A stretch of 5,099 bases of DNA from the NCBI GenBank assembly GCA_964565795.1, contig CAZMGC010000050.1, positions 1 through 5,099 of the forward strand, read 5' to 3'. Below are positions 1 through 4,599 of the stretch, in pieces. Position 1 is the stretch's first letter; the number at the start of each line of letters is the position of its first letter. The stretch is from 2-01-FULL-39-10-A sp964565795 (GTDB lineage: Bacteria; Patescibacteriota; Microgenomatia; Levybacterales; UBA12049). The translations under genes were made by a program, and so were the position numbers. Under the pieces are notes generated by a model. It ran no database searches. It was given only the letters and a program-made list of their open reading frames with translations, and was not told the DNA's origin.

Positions 1-1
1 T

Positions 2-610
2 CTACCTGATATCGTTAGGCCTTTAACAGAAACTGAAGAGGCTTCAGTTAGCGCCACATTATCTAAAAATTTTGGAATGACAGTAGCGCCTCAAATCGAT
101 GGTCTTAGGCTTAACAGAAGCTATGGACTAATTGGATCTGAGCAGCACTTGGCTAGATATCCAGGAGACAATATGTCTACACATTTCGACGGCAATCAGG
201 AAGATGCAGAGAAATATCATTCTTCTGGAATGGCTCCAGGGCTTGGAGCGTGGGGATATTTCACTACTTCCAGATCTCAAATGACAGAAGAAGATGTTAT
301 GCGCGAAAAGTACTACATAGCAGTTCAGACTTTCTTAGCACCAGACTTTAACAGTAGAGTAGCTGAATACAGAGACTTTTTTAAATACAGAAAAATGCTT
401 GTAGTTAACCCTGAGAATGGAAAAGCAGTTGTAGCGGTAATTGGAGATGCTGGTCCGGCTGAATGGACAGGAAAGCATTTAGGAGGAAGTCCTGAAGTAA
501 TGAAGCATCTTGAAAGGGTAGATGGCGCTGCAAAAGGCCCAGTTTTGTATTTTTTCATAGAAGATCCAAATGACGCTATTCCATTGGGCCCAGTTAAACC
601 TATACAATAA
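2..610 (+). CDS. C-terminal part of an envelope protein with RlpA/3D-like double-psi beta-barrel signature (5' end outside window)
   Basis: The reading frame is open from the left edge to the TAA at 608-610, giving 202 visible residues. The residues before the first ATG (77) read like ordinary protein (LPDIVRPLTETEEASVSATL), so the gene almost certainly begins upstream and ATG 77 is not its start. The stretch at nt 407-493 reads NPENGKAVVAVIGDAGP, then about six residues later HLGGSP. This resembles the double-psi beta-barrel of RlpA and 3D-domain proteins, where an NxxNGKxVVVxVxDxGP pattern carries the key Asp and is followed by an (L/I)DLS-type segment. Those families cleave or bind peptidoglycan glycan strands outside the cytoplasm, so a cell-wall role is inferred, not shown. 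Before the barrel lie an Arg/His/Asp-rich part (HLARYPGDN) and a GMAPGLGAWGYF segment that I cannot place. The next gene starts 4 nt after the stop, suggesting co-transcription. No signal peptide can be judged because the N-terminus is missing. Coding status is near certain; the domain call is moderate. Confidence 0.85.
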   Translation, partial: LPDIVRPLTETEEASVSATLSKNFGMTVAPQIDGLRLNRSYGLIGSEQHLARYPGDNMSTHFDGNQEDAEKYHSSGMAPGLGAWGYFTTSRSQMTEEDVMREKYYIAVQTFLAPDFNSRVAEYRDFFKYRKMLVVNPENGKAVVAVIGDAGPAEWTGKHLGGSPEVMKHLERVDGAAKGPVLYFFIEDPNDAIPLGPVKPIQ

Positions 611-614
611 AATT

Positions 615-953
615 ATGAAAAAACATTTTTACACTCACGTTATTGAGACATCTTCAATAAGCCTTGCTCTTGCAGAAATGGAGCTAACACAGGAAGAAAG
701 AAAACATCTTATAGATCTTGCCCAGGAAAATCTTCATCACGCCATTTTGGATTCAGTTTTATCTGAGCTTTCTGATAAAGATAAACAAGAATTTTTAGTA
801 CTTCTTGCTCAGGATGACCATGACAAGATTTGGAAACTTTTAACAGAAAGAGTTGATCACATTGAGGATAAAATAAAAAAAACTGCAGAAGATCTAAAAA
901 AAGAACTCCATAAGGATATAGAGGAAAGTCATAGGAAGTCTTCAAAAAAGTGA
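615..953 (+). CDS. Small helical charged protein, DUF5663-like
   Basis: This encodes 112 residues from ATG 615 (MKKHFYTHVI...). An upstream in-frame ATG at 570 would bury 15 codons in the previous gene, so 615, 4 nt after that gene's stop, is preferred. No Shine-Dalgarno site is visible. The protein is predicted almost entirely alpha-helical. Residues 22-45 (MELTQEERKHLIDLAQENL onward) are an acidic amphipathic helix, 48-80 contain LSELSDKDKQEFLVLLAQDD, and 81-112 form a strongly charged Lys/Glu helix that could be a coiled coil. The layout of a TQEER-type helix, an L..L.....EF..LL segment and a Lys/Glu tail resembles DUF5663, a Patescibacteria-associated family of unknown function. I recall this from memory and have not searched it. 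There is no signal peptide or membrane segment, so it is probably cytoplasmic. Its TGA stop overlaps the GTG start of the glycosidase gene, implying translational coupling and perhaps a helper role for the flanking envelope proteins. Confidence 0.8.
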   Translation: MKKHFYTHVIETSSISLALAEMELTQEERKHLIDLAQENLHHAILDSVLSELSDKDKQEFLVLLAQDDHDKIWKLLTERVDHIEDKIKKTAEDLKKELHKDIEESHRKSSKK

Positions 954-2131
954 TAAGTAAACTTAAAATAAATCTCCCGAAATCTAGTTTAAGTTTATGG
1001 AAAATATTACCAGTAATTATTGGTATCTCAATAGTTGTCTTGTTAGTTACCTTGTTTTTCTTTAAACAATCCAAGGATTTAAACAAAGAGCTTAGGCTTA
1101 CAAATGAAAAAATTCAGACTGAATTATCACAATTAAAAAATGAAGATCAATTCAAAAAAAATAAAGAACTTGAAGCAACAATTAAGAGCATAGAAAAAAC
1201 TTATTCTCAGGCTGTAACTCTTTATGAAAAAATAATTGACGCAAAAGACGCTAAAAGAAATGTATCGGAGTACGAAAAAACTTTTGCCGCAAATTTAAGT
1301 TTGTTATCAAAGAAAAACTATGCTTCAGCTGGAGCTGAATTTACTAAATTAAGCGCCAAAATAGATCAAGATGCGCCCAAATCTGTAGCGTCGAGCGCTG
1401 TAGGGAATATTGCAAACCTTGCTGTAAACAATACCGCACCAGGATCTGGATTTAGCAGACAAAAAGTTAAAACTGATTTTGGAGAATACATAGTGGACAT
1501 CGTAGCAGCAGATCTAAGCTCAACTAGAGTAATTGTGGACACTGCTTCGGACGGAGATTGTAGAGACAACTGTCCAGTTCTCTCTTTGGGTGATTATGTA
1601 GCTAGAAGCGGAGCTTATGCTGGAATAAACGGATCATATTTTTGTCCTGCTTCTTATCCATCATGTGTGGGAAAAACCAATTCATTTGATACACTTCTTA
1701 TGAATAAAAACAAGAAATACTTTAACTCAGATAATAATGTGTACTCTAATGTTCCTGCTGTTATTTTTTCAGGAAGCAGTGCTCGATATGTTGGAGCAAG
1801 CTCAGAATGGGGAAGAGACACAGGAGTTGATGCGGTTCTCGCTAACCAACCACTTCTTGTTAGTGGAGGAAATGTAGTTTTTGGAGGAGACGATGAGGTT
1901 AAGAGAGCAGGAGCAGGAAGTAGAAGCTTTGTAGGCTCAACTGGTTCAACTGCTTACATTGGAGTGGTACATGGGGTAAATGCTGCACAAATGGCAAGAG
2001 TATTAAAGACTATGGGAATTCAAAATGCTCTTAATTTAGATAGCGGTGGCTCTACTGCATTATGGAGTGGAGGTTATCGAGTTGGCCCAGGCCGCGCAAT
2101 CCCAAACGCCATTTTATTCATCAGAAAATAA
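950..2131 (+). CDS. Membrane-anchored phosphodiester glycosidase (NAGPA domain) with coiled-coil stalk
   Basis: This encodes 393 residues starting at GTG 950, which overlaps the previous TGA stop. The next in-frame Met is residue 251, inside the catalytic domain, so the GTG is needed to keep the N-terminus. Residues 1-18 are basic and probably cytoplasmic, and 19-38 (ILPVIIGISIVVLLVTLFFF) are one membrane helix. Residues 40-100 form a Lys/Glu/Gln-rich probable coiled coil, 100-165 are an Ala/Ser-rich linker, and about 170-393 are a NAGPA domain (PF09992, formerly DUF2233). Family hallmarks are visible: GINGSYF at 225-231 (compare GxNGgFF), NLDSGGSTALW at 362-372 (compare NLDGGGSS), and RAIPNAI at 382-388 (compare RPVPNAI). 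The family includes the mammalian enzyme that uncovers mannose-6-phosphate; bacterial members are thought to cleave sugar-phosphodiester bonds in surface or secreted glycans. Four cysteines (204, 208, 232, 239) lie in the predicted extracellular domain and could form two disulfides. The substrate is unknown. The domain call is strong. Confidence 0.93.
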   Translation: MISKLKINLPKSSLSLWKILPVIIGISIVVLLVTLFFFKQSKDLNKELRLTNEKIQTELSQLKNEDQFKKNKELEATIKSIEKTYSQAVTLYEKIIDAKDAKRNVSEYEKTFAANLSLLSKKNYASAGAEFTKLSAKIDQDAPKSVASSAVGNIANLAVNNTAPGSGFSRQKVKTDFGEYIVDIVAADLSSTRVIVDTASDGDCRDNCPVLSLGDYVARSGAYAGINGSYFCPASYPSCVGKTNSFDTLLMNKNKKYFNSDNNVYSNVPAVIFSGSSARYVGASSEWGRDTGVDAVLANQPLLVSGGNVVFGGDDEVKRAGAGSRSFVGSTGSTAYIGVVHGVNAAQMARVLKTMGIQNALNLDSGGSTALWSGGYRVGPGRAIPNAILFIRK

Positions 2132-2545
2132 TTACTGACTAATAAAAGGAGAATGAATATCAATACCTTCAGCTCTTAGCGCTGCCAGATCTGCATGCTC
2201 AAAATAATCCTGCTGTCCTTTAATATCAAGTCTAAATGGAGAAATAAAAGGTCCTTCTTCATTTAGAAAAATTAAATTTGCATTTTTATCTGGGCAATAC
2301 GCTTTATCTGCTACAAAAGCCCAATCGATTTCATCGCTTAATGGTTCTTCATTAGTAAAACAAACAATTAAATTTTCCCCTCTTTGAACTGCAACTCTAT
2401 GGTCATACAATTCTACTGGTTTTAGCGTAGCTTCTGTAGTTGGTGTAGGGCTAGGAGTCTCATTTCCGCATCCCGCAGCAATTACTGCCGCCATACTCAC
2501 TGTCCCCACGACTCCCATTCTTCTAGACATCTTTATTTCACTCAT
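2132..2545 (-). CDS. Small predicted lipoprotein of unknown function
   Basis: This encodes 137 residues from ATG 2545; an alternative ATG at 2530 (MSRRMG...) would also keep the signal peptide. The N-terminus has basic residues (K5, R8, R9), a hydrophobic stretch at 11-24 (GVVGTVSMAAVIAA), then AAGC with Cys26 as the likely lipidated residue. Ala at the lipobox -3 position is tolerated but not the preferred Leu. A Pro/Thr-rich linker (TPSPTPTTEAT, 30-40) follows, typical of exported lipoproteins. The mature part (about 41-137) is mixed alpha/beta and acidic, with two further cysteines (62 and 84) that could form a disulfide. I recognise no domain. A candidate promoter 9 nt before the ATG suggests its own very short-leader transcript. 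The stop at 2132-2134 touches the stop of the convergent glycosidase gene. The protein is probably surface-attached; nothing indicates a ligand. Confidence 0.82.
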   Translation of the reverse strand: MSEIKMSRRMGVVGTVSMAAVIAAGCGNETPSPTPTTEATLKPVELYDHRVAVQRGENLIVCFTNEEPLSDEIDWAFVADKAYCPDKNANLIFLNEEGPFISPFRLDIKGQQDYFEHADLAALRAEGIDIHSPFISQ

Positions 2546-2554
2546 GAGTGTTGG

Positions 2555-2584
2555 ATTGTATCAGTTTAGGAAGTCTGAATTCAA
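2555..2584 (-). promoter_or_regulatory. Candidate promoter of the lipoprotein gene
   Basis: Read on the minus strand: -35 TTGAAT (2584-2579), an 18-nt spacer, and an extended -10 TGATACAAT (2563-2555). The ATG at 2545 is 9 nt further on, predicting a leader of only 2-3 nt. The whole promoter fits in the 44-nt gap after the ParB-like gene's stop, so the lipoprotein gene can be expressed on its own. The -35 hexamer is identical to the one at 3649. Confidence 0.6.
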
Positions 2585-2589
2585 GCAAA

Positions 2590-3048
2590 TTACTCAGGCA
2601 TACCAGCAAATGGATCTCCAGTTTTAATCCTAAAAGTTGAAAAAGGCATTACTCTTTGACCCTTAGGCAGCTCACCCAATACGTGCCCATTTACTTTCAT
2701 TCCCATCTGCCAAGCCTTCAATGTCCTATGATGCATATCTCCCAAAACGACTACTCGCTGGAATTCACCTGGTTTATCTTTTATTGGAATTTCTCCTATC
2801 CACACTGGCACATCAAGACTTTCGCCTAGTTCTGCATCTGAAGCGGTAACTAACTTTTGCGAATCAACCCAACTTTGACTTGCAAAAAGTTTTGAAGGAC
2901 TTATACCTCCGATAATGGCTCCCGGTTTTATGCTGGCAAAGTCAGCTTTCTTAAATTCACCATATGTAAATCTTTGCGGCTCTTCCACATCTGGAATTTT
3001 AACGGTAGATAAATCATGACCTCCTAGCTCAGGACCCATATCTGACAT
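2590..3048 (-). CDS. Stand-alone ParB/Srx-like domain protein (GDMHHR motif)
   Basis: This encodes 152 residues from ATG 3048. An in-frame ATG at 3039 is an alternative that aligns the N-terminus with the neighbouring gene's product (MGPELGGHDL versus MGEHIGGHDI). The core resembles a ParB/sulfiredoxin-type fold. Residues 48-66 (GGISPSKLFASQSWVDSQK) fit the 'I.p..L..sq..v' segment. Residues 80-102 (VPVWIGEIPIKDKP...VVVL) fit the 'P I.V..' strands. GDMHHRTLKAWQMGMKV at 103-119 fits the signature (D)GxHRxxAAxxxG. In ParB-like proteins the His/Arg of this motif contact a nucleotide phosphate (CTPase or nuclease-like use), and sulfiredoxin uses the same fold with ATP. There is no helix-turn-helix or dimer domain after the motif, so this is not a chromosome-partition ParB. 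It has no signal peptide, so it is probably cytoplasmic. A candidate leaderless promoter lies 6 nt before the ATG. The fold assignment rests on motif reading only. Confidence 0.78.
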   Translation of the reverse strand: MSDMGPELGGHDLSTVKIPDVEEPQRFTYGEFKKADFASIKPGAIIGGISPSKLFASQSWVDSQKLVTASDAELGESLDVPVWIGEIPIKDKPGEFQRVVVLGDMHHRTLKAWQMGMKVNGHVLGELPKGQRVMPFSTFRIKTGDPFAGMPE

Positions 3049-3054
3049 ATTTGT

Positions 3055-3082
3055 ATTGTATCAAATTATTTTTTCAGGTAAA
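3055..3082 (-). promoter_or_regulatory. Candidate leaderless promoter of the ParB-like gene
   Basis: Minus strand: -35 TTTACC (3082-3077), a 16-nt spacer, and an extended -10 TGATACAAT (3063-3055). Exactly 6 nt separate the -10 from ATG 3048, so the transcript is expected to begin at or within a base of the start codon. The 9-base extended -10 is identical to that of the lipoprotein gene. The -35 box is weak (4 of 6 consensus bases). Confidence 0.6.
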
Positions 3083-3093
3083 TTTCAGCAAGG

Positions 3094-3102
3094 TGTTATA
3101 AT
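3094..3102 (+). promoter_or_regulatory. Candidate extended -10 promoter in the 3049-3193 intergenic region
   Basis: The sequence TGTTATAAT (TG at 3094-3095, TATAAT at 3097-3102) is a perfect -10 hexamer with the extended TGn element, placed 8 nt before ATG 3111. No good -35 box is seen at the usual spacing. It faces the plus strand between two minus-strand genes, so a transcript would be either a very short coding RNA or an antisense RNA running into the 3194-3571 gene. Confidence 0.4.
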
Positions 3103-3110
3103 TTAGCCTT

Positions 3111-3155
3111 ATGAGAATTTTAATAAAGAATCAATTTCAGTTAAAAGTAGAATAG
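3111..3155 (+). CDS. Possible 14-residue leaderless mini-ORF
   Basis: ATG 3111 opens a 14-codon frame (MRILIKNQFQLKVE) ending in TAG at 3153-3155, positioned after a TATAAT box just as the real genes in this window are. The peptide is basic and amphipathic. It could be a real small protein, a regulatory leader peptide or chance; a frame this short is common by chance in AT-rich DNA. The main support is its promoter-to-start spacing (8 nt), which falls within the range of its neighbours. Confidence 0.25.
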   Translation: MRILIKNQFQLKVE

Positions 3156-3193
3156 GGGAAAAATATCGAATCTACAACCGAACTACCAAAAAT

Positions 3194-3571
3194 TTAATGA
3201 GATTCTTTAATTCTTAAGCTTCCGATGGTTGCTAATCCTGATACTACTGTTGTTGCAAGTGTAGCTGGCCAATTTTCATGCTCTGATTGATATTGAATAG
3301 CTGATCCGATTGCACCTAACACAGTGAAGGCACCAAGCCAAACTCTTACTAAACGCAATTCGTTTTTAGATATTCCCGCAGACTGCTCTGTATTATTTAT
3401 AAAAACGTCATGTGCTTCTGATGGGGCAGTGATTGCTACCGTTGAATTATACTGAGCAGGCATTTCGACAGGATCAGGAATAGGTCTTGGTGTTAAAAAT
3501 TCTGAGCCACCAAATCTCCCATGGTATTGCTTTTGAGGATCTATATCATGACCACCAATATGTTCTCCCAC
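3194..3571 (-). CDS. Small two-helix membrane protein of unknown function
   Basis: This encodes 125 residues from GTG 3571; the GTG lies 6 nt after a candidate -10 box, supporting this start. Residues 1-70 are hydrophilic and probably disordered, with a Gly/His N-terminus (MGEHIGGHDI) and a Pro-rich segment (LTPRPIPDPVEMP, 26-38). Two hydrophobic helices follow: about 74-93 (LVRVWLGAFTVLGAIGSAIQ) and about 101-119 (WPATLATTVVSGLATIGSL), joined by a short acidic loop (YQSEHEN). The tail is basic (RIKESH). Arg73, Arg76 and Arg120 at both helix ends suggest that N- and C-termini are cytoplasmic with a short outside loop. The N-terminal GGHD motif is shared with the ParB-like neighbour although the rest is unrelated. 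I recognise no family. Coding status is supported by sensible protein composition, the promoter position and the shared motif. Confidence 0.75.
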   Translation of the reverse strand: MGEHIGGHDIDPQKQYHGRFGGSEFLTPRPIPDPVEMPAQYNSTVAITAPSEAHDVFINNTEQSAGISKNELRLVRVWLGAFTVLGAIGSAIQYQSEHENWPATLATTVVSGLATIGSLRIKESH

Positions 3572-3577
3572 GCCGCA

Positions 3578-3606
3578 ATTCTATCAAAACAAATCTAGCC
3601 TCGCAA
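3578..3606 (-). promoter_or_regulatory. Candidate leaderless promoter of the two-helix membrane protein gene
   Basis: Minus strand: -35 TTGCGA (3606-3601), a 17-nt spacer, and an extended -10 TGATAGAAT (3586-3578). Six nt separate the -10 from the GTG start at 3571, again predicting a leaderless mRNA. The -35 hexamer lies inside the left arm of the 3596-3626 palindrome, so a protein or structure at the palindrome could block this promoter. Confidence 0.55.
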
Positions 3607-3626
3607 GGCCAGGCCTTGCGAGGCTA
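3596..3626. repeat. Perfect 31-bp palindrome (15-bp arms, 1-nt centre)
   Basis: The left arm TAGCCTCGCAAGGCC (3596-3610), a central A (3611) and the right arm (3612-3626) form an uninterrupted inverted repeat with no mismatch. It is strikingly GC-rich within an AT-rich intergenic region and lies between the divergent starts at 3571 and 3688. It has no clear T-run on the plus side; on the minus side the following bases are only moderately T-rich (GATTTGTTTTGATAG). It overlaps the predicted -35 of the minus-strand gene. It could be an operator, a REP-like repeated hairpin or a transcription insulator. Confidence 0.85.
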
Positions 3627-3648
3627 ACACTATATAACACCCTATAGT

Positions 3649-3677
3649 TTGAATTTGGGACAAATTTTAGGTATAAT
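3649..3677 (+). promoter_or_regulatory. Promoter of the 302-aa protein / GNAT operon
   Basis: A -35 box TTGAAT (3649-3654), a 17-nt spacer and a perfect -10 box TATAAT (3672-3677) lie just before ATG 3688. Only 10 nt separate the -10 box from the ATG, so the expected 5' leader is about 3-4 nt. This is the best sigma-70-type promoter in the window and it decides the start codon. A small inverted repeat (ACTATA 3629-3634, TATAGT 3643-3648, 8-nt loop) ends exactly at the -35 box and might be an operator; that part is weak. Confidence 0.75.
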
Positions 3678-3687
3678 ACGCCTTCTT

Positions 3688-4596
3688 ATGATTACCGAAA
3701 CTCGCGTAAATATTGGTCCACAAGCAAGGCAAATTAAAAGAGATGGAACAGCAAGCTCCCATGTCTATACCGATCTAGCATCTTTAAAACCTGAACTTGA
3801 AGCTGTAACTGCAGTTATAGCTGACAGGATCGTAACTGACGCTTACAACGATAGGAATTTACGCCTTCAAACTGCAATTGTTTTAGGAACCGGTAGAGAT
3901 GATCCATTTGGAACCTTAGAAAAAGTTATGATGCAAGATATTGGTGGTTTTGCAATTAGATTAGATGGTAACGTAAATTCCGGTAAAACCGATCCCGAAT
4001 TTCAAACTACATACAGTAGATTTTCTCAACTTTTAAAAAACAGGTCAGATCTAGATCCTGAGGTTGCTTTTCGCCCAACTCCAGCAGCTCTATATGGAGG
4101 TCTTCAGACTGCAAGTTTTATAATGTCAGAATCACTAAGATTAATTCATGACTTAGGTAAAGGAAAAGCTCCAGAGGAATTAGTTGAAATCGCAAGACAA
4201 AGTTACCCACTAATCGTAAATCTTGCAGCGATGCATCTTGAGCATTTTGTCTTCGTGGGTAACGTCATCCATCCTGGTATTGAAGGCGATGAATCCTTTG
4301 GTGCTGAAAAGCTTTCTGACGAAAAATTTGCTTTAACTGGTGAACCAGGAAAAGAAAGACTTGGGTTAACTCAAGAAGCTTTAGAGGAAATTGAAAGATT
4401 AATCGAATTAGATGGACCAGAGACACTAGATACTCCGACCACAGGATGCCCCGCATTAGTAAATTTTGGCGAGGGATCAGCGATCAGAAAACTTTGGGAC
4501 TGGCATTTAGAACTAGCCGAAAGAATATATCCTGCACTTGCAAAACCAGAAGTAAAGTATGATTTACCACCAGATCCAACATGGGGAAAAATATAA
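3688..4596 (+). CDS. Conserved-looking helical protein of unknown function (302 aa)
   Basis: The preferred start is ATG 3688 (MITETRVNIG). A longer frame from TTG 3649 is rejected because that TTG is part of a good -35 box and the -10 box would lie inside the coding region. The protein is mostly alpha-helical with no signal peptide or membrane helix, so it is probably cytoplasmic. Segments that look constrained are an RPTPAALYGGLQTASFIMSE stretch (129-148), MHLEHFVFVGNVIHPG (182-197) with H183, H186 and H195, and TTGCPAL (251-257) with the only cysteine, C254. The last is followed by WDWHLELAERIYPAL (270-284). The HxxH plus later Cys could bind a metal or haem, but I do not recognise the family and propose no reaction. 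Residues 205-250 form an acidic helical insert. The GNAT-like gene starts 3 nt after the stop, so the two are probably one operon and may act on related substrates. Coding confidence is high; function is unknown. Confidence 0.88.
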   Translation: MITETRVNIGPQARQIKRDGTASSHVYTDLASLKPELEAVTAVIADRIVTDAYNDRNLRLQTAIVLGTGRDDPFGTLEKVMMQDIGGFAIRLDGNVNSGKTDPEFQTTYSRFSQLLKNRSDLDPEVAFRPTPAALYGGLQTASFIMSESLRLIHDLGKGKAPEELVEIARQSYPLIVNLAAMHLEHFVFVGNVIHPGIEGDESFGAEKLSDEKFALTGEPGKERLGLTQEALEEIERLIELDGPETLDTPTTGCPALVNFGEGSAIRKLWDWHLELAERIYPALAKPEVKYDLPPDPTWGKI

Positions 4597-4599
4597 CAT

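Noticed and set aside
77..79. ATG 77 as the true start of the first gene
   Set aside because: The frame remains open and protein-like for 25 codons to the window edge, so the gene is more likely truncated by the window.
570..614. Upstream ATG 570 as start of the DUF5663-like gene
   Set aside because: It would add 15 codons overlapping the preceding gene; ATG 615 sits 4 nt after that stop and gives a natural MKKH start.
951..953. TGA read as glycine (SR1/Gracilibacteria code)
   Set aside because: The TGA terminates the DUF5663-like gene exactly where the next gene's GTG starts, and no other gene needs TGA read-through.
709..1086. Minus-strand open frame opposite the DUF5663-like and glycosidase genes
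   Set aside because: It is rich in Phe/Leu/Tyr as expected from the antisense of Lys/Glu-rich coding DNA, and it conflicts with two well-supported genes.
3596..3626. Palindrome as a simple rho-independent terminator
   Set aside because: It lies upstream of two divergent genes rather than after one, and lacks a proper T-run on the plus strand; the minus-strand T-rich stretch is interrupted and is itself promoter sequence.
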